Source: Prosthecobacter gellanilyticus (GTDB taxonomy: Bacteria > Verrucomicrobiota > Verrucomicrobiia > Verrucomicrobiales > Verrucomicrobiaceae). Taken from it: DNA of 64,000 bases. Below are positions 1-11,742 of the stretch, in pieces. The translations under genes were made by a program, and so were the position numbers. Where the stretch lies: assembly GCF_007992435.1 (NCBI RefSeq), contig NZ_BKAG01000012.1:62001-126000 (forward strand), read 5' to 3'. Within the stretch, counting starts at the first letter, position 1. Each line of letters opens with the position of its first letter. The notes under the pieces were generated by a model. That model searched no databases and was not told the DNA's origin. It was given only the letters and a program-made list of their open reading frames with translations.

Positions 1-25
1 CCCTGACACTTCTCCAACCCATGTT

Positions 26-1384
26 TTATGATGTCGGAGGGGTGTAGGTGAAGCGGTAAAAGACGGCTCCTCCGGTGGTGGTGATAGCATGCTGCAGCAC
101 GCCGTTCGCCGGGGCCGTGATGGTGGTCATGGTGGTCCAGGTGCTGAGATTCGTGGAGGCCTGCACGGCGTAGGGAAGACCAGGGACACCTTTCGAGACC
201 ACCGTGGCAGCGCCTGTGCTAGTGGCCTGCACGTCCGTGGCGACTGTAGGCAGCACGATAAGGCTGATCTGGCCGCTGGCATTGAAGGGGCTGGACCACT
301 TCGCATCCGTGTAGATGGTGCTGCCCGTGAGGGTGCGGAGGAAAGCCACGAGGTCGTTCCTCTCCTGGGTGGTAAGATTCAGGTTCTGCACGTTACCTCC
401 CGGGCGGCGGAGGCGTGGATCCAGGTTCGTGTTGTCAGCGGGGATGGTGTTGTAGTGATTGATCACCGCTCCGAGCGTGGCCAGGCTGGCATCATGCATC
501 AATGCCCCGTTGGAGCCACCCACAGGGTTCAGGAGATCACGCAGACTGGGCGAGCGTGTGTTGGTGAGGTCCGTTCCGCTGAAACCGGTGGTGACACCGT
601 TGTTCAGACTGTTGGGGTCGATATCAAACTCCGGGGGGCGATGGCAGCCAGCGCAGCCCGCACCGCCGCCGCCTGGAGGGGCGAGGAAGAGCTGTTTGCC
701 CCGGTTCTCCGCAGCTGTGAAATTCGCGAAGTTCTGATTGTCGGCATTGAGGGCGCGGCCGGCATCATATTTGGAATCGAAGGACTGGATGCTGCGAACG
801 AACTGGGCCAGTGCGCGCTGAACGCGGGTTTCGGTGATGGTGGAGTTTCCAAACACTGCGGCAAAGAGGACGCGATATTCCTCGATGGCGGTGAGCCGCG
901 TGACGAGATCAGTGAAAGCTGGATCTCCCGAGGTGCCGCTGAAGCCCATTTCCGTGTGATCCTGAATGGGGCGGGTGGTCTGGTTTTCCAGCGAGGTGGC
1001 GCGCTCATCCCAGAAGAAGCGCACCTCCTGGGCGAAGCGGCTGTTCACCAGGCGCATGGAATGGCGGCCGGTGGTGCCTGCCACGCCTGTGCTGGCCGTG
1101 GCAGTATCTCCGAAAGCCGCAGCCTGCTGATGGCAGGATGAGCAGGAGATGGTGCTGTTGCGCGAGAGGCGTTTGTCATAAAACAGCACCCTGCCCAAAG
1201 TGGCTCCCAGATTGGTGATGGGGTTGGCACCGGCACCGCCTGGGGTGTTGTCCCGCACGATGTAACCCGGGCGGGTTTGAGCGGCGTAGTTCGCGAGGTT
1301 GGTCAGGTCTACCACGCCATCCTGGGCGGTGGCGCTGAGGGAGGTGAACAGCAGCAGGCTGAGGGTGCAAAGGCGGGAGTTCAT
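26..1384 (-). CDS. Di-heme cytochrome c peroxidase / MauG-family protein, secreted
   Basis: Predicted periplasmic di-heme enzyme of 452 aa. A signal peptide (about residues 1-20, ending in ATAQ) is followed by two c-type heme sites, CSSCH (81-85) and CAGCH (244-248). These sit in the usual bacterial cytochrome c peroxidase frame, with FFWDERA near residue 124 and an EMGFSG loop near 145. The family reduces H2O2 or performs MauG-like oxidations; which one applies here cannot be told. Beyond the family's normal end near residue 360 there is an extra ~80-residue C-terminal segment with a YAVQASTNLSTW stretch, resembling the beta-sandwich tails common on exported verrucomicrobial proteins. It lies downstream of the DUF4407 gene on the same strand, separated by a palindrome-bearing gap, so it is probably transcribed on its own. 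Confidence 0.88.
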   Translation of the reverse strand: MNSRLCTLSLLLFTSLSATAQDGVVDLTNLANYAAQTRPGYIVRDNTPGGAGANPITNLGATLGRVLFYDKRLSRNSTISCSSCHQQAAAFGDTATASTGVAGTTGRHSMRLVNSRFAQEVRFFWDERATSLENQTTRPIQDHTEMGFSGTSGDPAFTDLVTRLTAIEEYRVLFAAVFGNSTITETRVQRALAQFVRSIQSFDSKYDAGRALNADNQNFANFTAAENRGKQLFLAPPGGGGAGCAGCHRPPEFDIDPNSLNNGVTTGFSGTDLTNTRSPSLRDLLNPVGGSNGALMHDASLATLGAVINHYNTIPADNTNLDPRLRRPGGNVQNLNLTTQERNDLVAFLRTLTGSTIYTDAKWSSPFNASGQISLIVLPTVATDVQATSTGAATVVSKGVPGLPYAVQASTNLSTWTTMTTITAPANGVLQHAITTTGGAVFYRFTYTPPTS

Positions 1385-1443
1385 GGCACTGGGAAGGTTG
1401 TTTGACGATGCTATTTTCTCCGCAGCGCTTCACACGACCAGAC

Positions 1444-1538
1444 ACTTTACCCCGGCTTAACAAAAAAGGGTATAAAACGCAATTAGCCGGACAGGAAGGC
1501 CTGTCCGGCTACGCAAAACTTTACACGGGCTTAACAAA
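1444..1538. repeat. 21-bp direct repeats flanking a perfect palindrome
   Basis: Two 21-bp direct repeats, at 1444-1464 and 1518-1538, both begin ACTTTAC and end GGCTTAACAAA; they differ at two positions. Between them lies a perfect 12-bp inverted repeat (TAGCCGGACAGG and its complement, 1484-1495 and 1500-1511) with a 4-nt loop. The block fills the gap between two minus-strand genes. The palindrome could end transcription of the DUF4407 gene, but no clean T-run follows it. The direct repeats look like a duplicated flank or a tandem short element. Confidence 0.7.
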
Positions 1539-1545
1539 GAGGACT

Positions 1546-3261
1546 TCAAGCCCTGGCTGTGACCGGGGTGCGGCGGCCGTCGTCGCGGAAGAAGGACTCC
1601 ATGCGCTCGCGCATGTCGCCATAGAACTTGGCGGCCATTTCCTCCAGCATCTCCGCCTGAGCGCCGACTCCTTGGGTAGCCTGGCGTTCTCGGTCGAGGC
1701 GTAGCTTTTCCTGGAAGGTCTGCTCGAGCTCCATGAGGTGCTCGAGGAAGGCTTTGGCCGCACGGCTGCGGTCCACGCCTTCGATCAAGGCGCGCTCCAG
1801 CGGACGGTTCTGCGTGATGTGCAGGAAGGGGCTGTCCACAAGCTGCTTCATGTAGCGGTCAAAGCCTTTGAGGAAGGCCAGACGCTCACGGGAGAACTTC
1901 ACTTCCTCGCAGTCGAGCAGGCAGTCATACGGGCCGGGCTTCGAGAAGAACTTCACGACCAGCGGGATGGTGTCCACCAGCATGAAGAGCAAGGAGAGGA
2001 CGATGTAAGCGATGTAGGCGAAGTGGCCTCCTTCAGCATCGTTCTCAAAGAGATGATGCAGGGCCTTGGTCTGGGCGAGGATGTCACGGCGAGGCTCGGC
2101 GCGGATGCCGGCGATGCGTGTTTCCTCATCATTGGCTAGGCGGGTGATCTCATCGTGAAGGCCTTTAAGCTGCAGAAGCTGGGCATCGATCTGCGCCTTC
2201 AAGGTTTCACGGATGGAGTTCTGCTGGCCGACGAACTGATCAGCCTGCTGCTGCTGCACCTGCTGGCGCAGGGCTTCAATGCGGGTCTGCTCGGCTTTAA
2301 GCTTGGCGGCTTCATCCGCGGCCTTGGCATCGAGCGCGGCATTCACGCCGTCTTCGGCGGCCTTGATCTCAGCCACGACAGCCACGCGGGTTTTGGTCAT
2401 CGTGTCCAGCACGCCACTGAGGCGGGCGGACTCGGCGCGGCGCCAGGCAAGCTGGTCTTCCTGGATGCTCTTGGCACGAGGGCCGAGGCCGACAATGCCG
2501 CTGCGCTGGCCGTTCACTTCACGCTCGAAGTCAGTCTGCCACTGATTCAATTCGGCGGCGATCTTCTGGTAGTCGGCGCTCATCTTCGCCATCTCCTTGT
2601 CGAGCGTTTCAAGACGGAGCTTTCCGGGGCTCACGGCTTCGGCGATCTTGGCTTCGCGCTCAGCCTTGGCTTTCTTCTCGTTGTCCGTCAGCGGCTTCTC
2701 CATGGGCTTGCCGTTTTCATCGAGAAACTTGGCATTGAAGCTGGCATTCCAAGCCTCGCGCTGCGTGGCGATCTCAGTTTCCAGGGTCTTCACGCGGGCT
2801 TCCACGATTGCCTTTTGAGCCACAGCTTCCTTGCGGGCGACATCGATCTCGGCATCACGCTCCTTTTCGATCACGGAGGTGACGGTGTCCCGGAAAAGCA
2901 ACAGGGTCAGCGGGTGGGAGATGGTGATGCCCATCAGGCCAGCGACCACGATACGCAGGGCGAACTGGGACATCTTCCGGAAGATGTTTTGGTAGGCCCG
3001 GTAGGTGGCCAGCAGGGCGCGGTCCACCGTGAGAATGATGAAGGCCCAGACCAGGGACACGGCGCCGATGACGAACCAATTATCCGTCAACGTGGACAGG
3101 GCATAGGCGCAGGCGATGGTGGCGAAGGTGGAAGGAACGAGGACGGTGGCACCGAAGGCCACGTACTTGCGTCGTTCCCAGGCCGGGCAGGCGTCGAGGT
3201 TATCGGAACTGGCTCCGGCGAGCCAGAAGAAGACGCGTTCAAGACGGTCGAGGGTGCTCAT
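1546..3261 (-). CDS. DUF4407 membrane protein with long coiled coil
   Basis: A 571-aa protein recognised as DUF4407 from its N-terminus (WLAGAS followed by two membrane hairpins). Hydrophobic segments lie at about residues 34-75 and 96-122. A highly charged, Ala/Glu/Lys-rich stretch from about 130 to 395 should form a long coiled coil. One more membrane pair follows near 412-440 and then a ~125-residue soluble tail. The likely topology is a soluble coiled-coil arm anchored at both ends in the inner membrane. The biochemical function of the family is not known to me. A run of nine C (3275-3283 on the + strand as G) lies 13 bp upstream of the ATG. No partner gene is evident. Confidence 0.85.
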   Translation of the reverse strand: MSTLDRLERVFFWLAGASSDNLDACPAWERRKYVAFGATVLVPSTFATIACAYALSTLTDNWFVIGAVSLVWAFIILTVDRALLATYRAYQNIFRKMSQFALRIVVAGLMGITISHPLTLLLFRDTVTSVIEKERDAEIDVARKEAVAQKAIVEARVKTLETEIATQREAWNASFNAKFLDENGKPMEKPLTDNEKKAKAEREAKIAEAVSPGKLRLETLDKEMAKMSADYQKIAAELNQWQTDFEREVNGQRSGIVGLGPRAKSIQEDQLAWRRAESARLSGVLDTMTKTRVAVVAEIKAAEDGVNAALDAKAADEAAKLKAEQTRIEALRQQVQQQQADQFVGQQNSIRETLKAQIDAQLLQLKGLHDEITRLANDEETRIAGIRAEPRRDILAQTKALHHLFENDAEGGHFAYIAYIVLSLLFMLVDTIPLVVKFFSKPGPYDCLLDCEEVKFSRERLAFLKGFDRYMKQLVDSPFLHITQNRPLERALIEGVDRSRAAKAFLEHLMELEQTFQEKLRLDRERQATQGVGAQAEMLEEMAAKFYGDMRERMESFFRDDGRRTPVTARA

Positions 3262-3574
3262 AATGAGGGCGTTTGGGGGGGGGCGAGGGTGGAAACCTCA
3301 GACGAGAGAGTGTGGGATTCTGTTCAGGTGTCAACCGCCGTGAACCGCGTAATGCACCCAAAAAACAATTGGCAGTCTTTCCCTCTTGCTGCCCAGTCTT
3401 TCCGCGCTGCACATGAACCTTCCGGCATTCCTCCATTCTTTTTCAACTCGAGTCATTGCCACCGTTCCCCTCCCTGCTCTGTCGGCATTATCCACCGTCG
3501 CGCTGAAACACAGTCCTGAACTTGAGGCTGCGGCCAAGTCGGGCATGTGGCCTGCCCAGCATGCGATCAAAGGT
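3262..3574. other. Divergent intergenic region with 9-bp G/C homopolymer
   Basis: Some 313 bp separate the divergently transcribed DUF4407 gene and the secreted propeller-like gene. It should hold both promoters, but no convincing -35/-10 pair stands out. The only notable sequence is a run of nine G at 3275-3283, close to the DUF4407 start. An in-frame extension of the downstream gene back to 3386 is possible but would put the signal peptide 63 residues inside the protein, so this DNA is treated as non-coding. Confidence 0.5.
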
Positions 3575-5665
3575 ATGACGATCCGCCGTGAATCTCACCC
3601 AAGAAAGCAAGCCAGACCGTCAAGTTTTTGGTCTTTGTGGCTGGGCCTATGTCTGTTTTTCCTGCCGGCCGCCAGTCCTGCCGAGATTGCCGTGGAGATG
3701 GCCCTGGGGCTAGATCCGTCTCTGGTGGCTTGGGCACGCAATGACCAGATCCTGATCTCAATAAGCGATCTGGGGGAAGTGCGCGTCTGGGAAACGGCTA
3801 CAGGTAACCTGCTTCATACTTTGCCTTCATCGGGTGTTCCATTGGCAAAACATTTGGTAGCTTCATCTGATGGCGAGTGGATCGGAACCATCGAGAATGG
3901 GAAGGCAATCATCACCAATCGCAGAACCCGAAAGGTGGCTTGGTCATCCGATGGGGTCGCCACGGAGCTCACCGGCCTCACGTCCTCCAGCGTTACGTTG
4001 GCCTTCGCTGACCGGGAGGGCTACGCTGGCCGGGTGGCCCGTATACAGTGGCCTGAGGGAAAAGTCGTCGCCCAATGGCAGGCACCCAGCAACAGCATTT
4101 GCGCCAGTGTCCACTCCATCAGCCAGGGCCGGACTGCTGTGTGCATGAGCGGTCGCACGACATACATTCTGGACAAGGACCTCCTGGAGTCGGCAAGGTT
4201 TGCTCCCCAACAGCCTAATCCATTCTATTATTCCCATAGCACGTCGCAGGCCTCTTGGATCAGTCTCGCCACTTCTTCGGGGGCGCTGCTGGCCAATGCC
4301 GATGAGCCAGAGAAGGGTTTCCAAGTAGTCGAATCCCTGCGTGGACGGACGTACTTGCCATCGCCAGATGGCAGCCGTTGGTTGGGGGGCACCCTTGGCC
4401 GATGGGCTGTGTATGATCCAAACGGCAAGTCCATAGCCGCCGCCGACCTCCAGGGAAAGGTGTTCGAAGAAGGTGTGGCATGGTCGGCAGACAGCGGCAC
4501 TCTCGCTGTGCCGAGCAGCAATGGCATTCAACTCATCAATGCCCGCACTGGAAAACTTGTCCGAAAGTTTGGCACCAAACATCTTGGTGACAGGGTCGTG
4601 GATGTCAGAGAATCTATCGCATTGTCTTCCGCAGGCGGGATGCTGGCAATCAAGACCCCTGAGGGAGACTGGAGCATCGTCGATTGCCATCATCCGCTGG
4701 AATGGAAGACTGCCTCCGACGTAGCTTCGCCACAGCCGAGGCATTCATCCTCGACAGACTCTTTCATCCTATCGACACAAACCGGCTGGCAGCGTTACGA
4801 ATATGGCACCGTGAAGCCTCTCGAGGTTCAGTGGGAGTCTTCAGTCTTTGATGTTCAGTGCATTGGTGATTCACTCTGGCTGCGCTCGAATAGTGAGATG
4901 ACGGTCCATTCGTTCAGTCATGGAAAAAAGGCAGCGATCCATAGTTTCCCGCTGTTCATTGGGACGGGGTGGATGGCTTCGCCGGATGCACAATGGGTGC
5001 TGCACCAAGATCAGGACGAAAAAAAGTTGGTGCTCAGGAGGGCGCCCGATTGGCAGGCCGTCGCTGAGTTTACGCTGCCCCGCTGCATGCCACAGGCATT
5101 GTTGGTATCCGCTGATGGAGGGCATATCGGGTGGATTGATAGCGAGCGCCACTGGTGGAGTTATGCAGTTGGTTCGGCGGGTCCGGAGAACAAGTTCACC
5201 CTTCCCAGCGGCACCTACACGGATGGGTTCACGCACTCGTCCGCTCCAAGTCTGGCAGTCAGTTGGCAGATCCTTAAGTCACCTTTCACGGGCATTGTGG
5301 TGGATGCGGAAGGGCGGGTGAAATACCAGATCGGATCGTGGAAGCGCTTTACCGACGAAACAGGCCTCATGCCAGTGGGCTTCGGGCCTAGCCAGAAGCA
5401 CCTATGGCTGTGCGGCCATGGAGCCCGGCCCATTCTCGTGGATCTCGCCACGGGGCAGCCCTTGCTGCGGCTCCATTTTCTCGCCAAGGGTGTAACACTC
5501 TGGGAGATGGCTTCAGGGAAATACTATGGACCCGAAGCAGCCAAAGCCTATCTGAGGTGGACCGACCTCGATACCACCCGACCGCTATCTGCCGCTGAGC
5601 TGGCCGCCGTGTGGAGTGAGGAGGCACTCGAAGCTGTGCTGAAAGCCTGCCTGGACGGAAAATGA
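3575..5665 (+). CDS. Secreted WD40/quinoprotein-like beta-propeller protein
   Basis: A 696-aa exported protein. The start at 3575 is chosen because it places a basic n-region and hydrophobic core (WLGLCLFFLPAASPA) at the N-terminus, with AAAGG just upstream; the longer frame from 3386 has no such signal. The body carries repeated blade-like segments with WD40-style endings, such as GEVRVWETATGNLLHTL (near residue 60) and GIQLINARTGKLVRKFG (near 330). This suggests one or two seven-bladed beta-propellers. The C-terminal ~70 residues (YGPEAAKAYLRWTDLDTTRP) look non-propeller. No catalytic motif was found; a binding or scaffold role is inferred. It is convergent with coaD and appears monocistronic. 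Confidence 0.7.
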   Translation: MTIRRESHPRKQARPSSFWSLWLGLCLFFLPAASPAEIAVEMALGLDPSLVAWARNDQILISISDLGEVRVWETATGNLLHTLPSSGVPLAKHLVASSDGEWIGTIENGKAIITNRRTRKVAWSSDGVATELTGLTSSSVTLAFADREGYAGRVARIQWPEGKVVAQWQAPSNSICASVHSISQGRTAVCMSGRTTYILDKDLLESARFAPQQPNPFYYSHSTSQASWISLATSSGALLANADEPEKGFQVVESLRGRTYLPSPDGSRWLGGTLGRWAVYDPNGKSIAAADLQGKVFEEGVAWSADSGTLAVPSSNGIQLINARTGKLVRKFGTKHLGDRVVDVRESIALSSAGGMLAIKTPEGDWSIVDCHHPLEWKTASDVASPQPRHSSSTDSFILSTQTGWQRYEYGTVKPLEVQWESSVFDVQCIGDSLWLRSNSEMTVHSFSHGKKAAIHSFPLFIGTGWMASPDAQWVLHQDQDEKKLVLRRAPDWQAVAEFTLPRCMPQALLVSADGGHIGWIDSERHWWSYAVGSAGPENKFTLPSGTYTDGFTHSSAPSLAVSWQILKSPFTGIVVDAEGRVKYQIGSWKRFTDETGLMPVGFGPSQKHLWLCGHGARPILVDLATGQPLLRLHFLAKGVTLWEMASGKYYGPEAAKAYLRWTDLDTTRPLSAAELAAVWSEEALEAVLKACLDGK

Positions 5666-5789
5666 GGGCCTCCCAAGATACAATGCCAGTGATGTGAGTT
5701 GTGTTTAGCGGGAAGCCACCGGGGTTTTACCACCTTGGCGTATTCTGTGCCGTCTGCGCCTTGTTAGGCATTTCACGATAACCCGAACC

Positions 5790-6272
5790 TCACCTCTTCC
5801 CCTGCTTCTTTTTCAGCGCCGTGACCACGTGTGGCGGGACGAACTGGTTGACGTTGCCACCGAGGCGAGAGATTTCCTTCACAAGACGGCTGCTGATGTA
5901 GGTCAGCTCTTCGCGGGGCATGAGGAAGAGGGTTTCGAGGTTCGGCTCCAGTTTGCGGTTCATGAGGGCGAGCTGGAACTCGAACTCGAAGTCGCTCACC
6001 GCACGCAGGCCGCGCACCAGCGCGATCGCCTTTTGTTTGCGGGCGAAGTCGACCAGCAGGCCCTCGAAAGGCAGCACGCGAAGGTTTGGCAGATGCTCGG
6101 TGGCGAGGCTGAGCATCTCCACACGCTCCTCCACGCTGAACAAACTTTGCTTCGCATTGTCCTTCGCCACGGCGACGATCAACTCATCAAAGATGCCGGC
6201 CGCACGCTGAAGGACATCGAGATGGCCGTTCGTGATGGGGTCAAAGCTACCTGGATAAATGGCTCGTCGCAT
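5790..6272 (-). CDS. coaD: Phosphopantetheine adenylyltransferase
   Basis: CoaD transfers AMP from ATP to 4'-phosphopantetheine, the penultimate step of coenzyme A synthesis in the cytoplasm. The 160-aa length is normal. The N-terminus has the nucleotidyltransferase signature GSFDPITNGHLDVL, with the T/HxGH motif as TNGH. LVRGLRAVSDFEFE and the C-terminal YISSRLVKEI match the family's substrate-binding segments. It is the third gene of a tight minus-strand set, gyrB (39-bp gap) gyrA (23-bp gap) coaD, and so is probably co-transcribed with gyrase. A short basic tail (KKKQGKR) ends the protein. Confidence 0.96.
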   Translation of the reverse strand: MRRAIYPGSFDPITNGHLDVLQRAAGIFDELIVAVAKDNAKQSLFSVEERVEMLSLATEHLPNLRVLPFEGLLVDFARKQKAIALVRGLRAVSDFEFEFQLALMNRKLEPNLETLFLMPREELTYISSRLVKEISRLGGNVNQFVPPHVVTALKKKQGKR

Positions 6273-6295
6273 GGCGAAAGGTGGGATGATTTTTG

Positions 6296-8944
6296 TTAGG
6301 CCTCGGTGGAGGTTTCGCCGGGAGCTTCCGGTGGTGACTCGGTCGTGGATTCGCCAGTTTCAGCGGCTTCGGCTGTTTCACCAGCCTCGGTCTCTGTGGC
6401 GTCTTCCTCTTCAGCGATCACCGTGGCGACATCCTGAATGGTCTCGTCCTTCTTAAGGTCCATGAGCTTCACGCCCTGGGCCACACGACCGGTTTCGCGG
6501 ATGCCTTTGTCGCCACCGACGCGGATGCGGACGTTCTGACCTTTGCTGGTGATGAGCATGAGCTCGTCATCATTGTGCACGGCCATGGCCGCGACGACCT
6601 TGCCGGTCTTCTCGGTGATGTCGATGGTCTTCACGCCTTTGCCACCGCGGTTGATGAGACGGTACTCCTCAAATGGAGTGCGTTTGCCGAGGCCCTTCTC
6701 CGAAACGACGAGCAACTGAGTGCCCGGAACCACAGCGGTGAGGGCGACAAGGAAGTCACCTTCATCCAGACGGATGCCACGCACACCAGCAGCTCCACGG
6801 CCCATGGCGCGGATGTCTGTCTCCTCACAGCGGAGGCACATGCCGTCGCGAGTGGCGAAGCAGATCTCGCTCTTGCCATCGGTGAGCACGACATCCACGA
6901 GGTCGTTGCCTTCCTCGATGTTGATCGCGTTCATGCCGGCCTTGCGGTAGTTCTTGAAGGCATCCAGCGAGGTCTTCTTCACGGTGCCGTCCTTGGTCGC
7001 GAAGAGCACGAATTTCTCGGGGCTCCACATGGCGTCGTCTTCCACTCCTTGGGCTTCCAGACGCAGGACGCTGTTGATCTTCTCTTCAGGGCCCAGGTTG
7101 AGCACGTTTTTGATGCTGCGGCCCTTGCCGGTGCGCGGTGCTTCAGGGAGCTGATACACACGCTCCACATAGACACGGCCGGTGTTCGTGAAGAAGAGCA
7201 GGAAGTCGTGCATGTTGGCGCTGAAGAGCGTCTCCACGAAGTCGTTCTTGTCTTCCTTGCTCACGGCTTCACGGGTCTCCATGCCCTTCAAGCCCTTGCC
7301 ACCACGGGCCTGCAGGCGGTACTCATTAGTAAGTGTGCGCTTCACATAGCCGAGGTGCGTGAGGGTGACGATGTTCGCGTCATTCGGGATGAGGTCGATG
7401 GTCTCAATGCCACCGCCGCTGGCATCGATGCGGGTCAGACGGCCGTTGCCGTGCTTGAGCTTGATGGCGCGGAGCTCGTCCTTGATGATTGTCAGCACGC
7501 GGTGCTCGTGGGCCAGAATGTCCATGAGGTCCGTGATCGTGGCGAGAAGCTCATCATAGTCCGCCTTGATCTTGTCACGCTCCATGCCGGTGAGCTGATA
7601 GAGGCGGAGTTCCAGGATCTGGTCCACCTGCGTGTCGGTGAAGACATAGCGGTCACCCTGGATGCTCGGTTGATTGCGGATCAGGATGCCGAGGCGCATG
7701 GCGGTCTCGGTGCTGAACTGGTAAGCCTTCAGGCCGATGCGTGCTTCGTCGCGGTTGCGGCTGTCACGGATGATCTTGATGAAGTCATCGAGATGGCCAA
7801 GCGCGAGGAGGTAAGCCTCCAGCTTTTCAGCCTGCTGCTCGGCTTTGCTGAGCAGGAAGCGTGTGCGGCGGATGATGACCTCGCGGCGGTGCTCTATGTA
7901 ACAACCAATGGCGTCCTTGATGCTCAGCACGCGCGGGCGGCCACCATCAATGGCCAGCATGTGAATGCTGAAGCTGCTCTCGAGCGCGGTGAACTTGTAG
8001 AGGTTGTTCAGCACCACCTGCGGGCGGGCATCGCGCTTCAGATCGACCACCACACGGGTGTTCTCATCGGACTCATCGCGCACGGCGACGATGTCTGAGA
8101 TGACCTTTTCGTTCGCGAGTTCGGCAATGCGCTTCACCAACTCCGCGCGGTTCACGTTATAAGGGATCTCCGTGATGATGATCTGCTCGCGACCATTGTT
8201 GTCCACGATCTCTGCCTGACCGCGAACACGCACGCTGCCGTGACCGGTGGCCATGTATTCGCGAATGCCATCCAGTCCGTGAATGACGCATCCCGTGGGG
8301 AAGTCCGGACCTTTGATGAACTGGCTCAGCTCAGTGACCGTGATGGCTGGATTGTCAATCTGCGCGCAGACACCGTCGACGATCTCGCCCAGGTTATGAG
8401 GTGGCATGTTCGTGGCCATACCGACGGCGATACCGGTGCCGCCATTAACGAGCAGGTTTGGGAAAGCAGCCGGGAAAACGGTGGGTTCCGTGAGACGCTC
8501 GTCATAGTTAGGCACGAAGTCGACCGTGTCCTTTTCCATGTCGGACATCAGCGTGCCGCCGAGTGGCGTCATGCGGGCTTCCGTGTATCGCATGGCCGCC
8601 GGAGGGTCACCTTCCACCGAACCGAAGTTTCCCTGGGGATCGATCAGTGTCTCACGCATTGCCCATGGCTGGCCCATGTGGACGAGCGTGGGGTAAATGA
8701 CAGCTTCACCATGCGGATGATAGTTACCGGAAGTGTCACCGCAGATCTTCGCGCACTTCATCTGCTTCTTCGGCGGATAGAGGCCCAGCTCATGCATCGC
8801 ATACAGAATGCGGCGCTGAGAGGGTTTCAGACCATCTCGCACGTCCGGCAGCGCGCGAGAGATGATGACGGACATGGAGTAATCAAGAAAGGAATTCTTG
8901 ACCTCGTCGGCTACGGAAATGGGCCGGGTATTGGAATCTTGCAT
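6296..8944 (-). CDS. gyrA: DNA gyrase subunit A
   Basis: The DNA-cleaving subunit of gyrase, 882 aa. The catalytic tyrosine is Y120 in MRYTEARM. The breakage-reunion core is followed by a beta-pinwheel domain with a GyrA-box (ARGGKG near residue 545), which distinguishes it from ParC. The C-terminus is a ~45-residue acidic Glu/Thr/Ala-rich tail. In the quinolone region [13 protein letters not shown], the positions equal to E. coli Ser83 and Asp87 are Ala81 and Pro85, so two residues that hold the drug-binding water-metal bridge are absent. The gene lies directly downstream of gyrB and upstream of coaD. Confidence 0.97.
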   Translation of the reverse strand: MQDSNTRPISVADEVKNSFLDYSMSVIISRALPDVRDGLKPSQRRILYAMHELGLYPPKKQMKCAKICGDTSGNYHPHGEAVIYPTLVHMGQPWAMRETLIDPQGNFGSVEGDPPAAMRYTEARMTPLGGTLMSDMEKDTVDFVPNYDERLTEPTVFPAAFPNLLVNGGTGIAVGMATNMPPHNLGEIVDGVCAQIDNPAITVTELSQFIKGPDFPTGCVIHGLDGIREYMATGHGSVRVRGQAEIVDNNGREQIIITEIPYNVNRAELVKRIAELANEKVISDIVAVRDESDENTRVVVDLKRDARPQVVLNNLYKFTALESSFSIHMLAIDGGRPRVLSIKDAIGCYIEHRREVIIRRTRFLLSKAEQQAEKLEAYLLALGHLDDFIKIIRDSRNRDEARIGLKAYQFSTETAMRLGILIRNQPSIQGDRYVFTDTQVDQILELRLYQLTGMERDKIKADYDELLATITDLMDILAHEHRVLTIIKDELRAIKLKHGNGRLTRIDASGGGIETIDLIPNDANIVTLTHLGYVKRTLTNEYRLQARGGKGLKGMETREAVSKEDKNDFVETLFSANMHDFLLFFTNTGRVYVERVYQLPEAPRTGKGRSIKNVLNLGPEEKINSVLRLEAQGVEDDAMWSPEKFVLFATKDGTVKKTSLDAFKNYRKAGMNAINIEEGNDLVDVVLTDGKSEICFATRDGMCLRCEETDIRAMGRGAAGVRGIRLDEGDFLVALTAVVPGTQLLVVSEKGLGKRTPFEEYRLINRGGKGVKTIDITEKTGKVVAAMAVHNDDELMLITSKGQNVRIRVGGDKGIRETGRVAQGVKLMDLKKDETIQDVATVIAEEEDATETEAGETAEAAETGESTTESPPEAPGETSTEA

Positions 8945-8983
8945 GGACGTAAGTCGAAAGTGCTTGGCGAAAGTGAGGAGGGA

Positions 8984-11611
<2,628 letters not shown>

Positions 11612-11742
11612 CTAGCAAGATGCCCCCCGGTGCAAAGGGTTTTATGCGTTTGAACAGCGTTTTTTCACCCCCTCCCGGAACCGAATTTTCCGGTATGCAC
11701 AAACCTCCCTGGAAAGGGGGCCAAAAGTGGGCCTCAGCGGCC

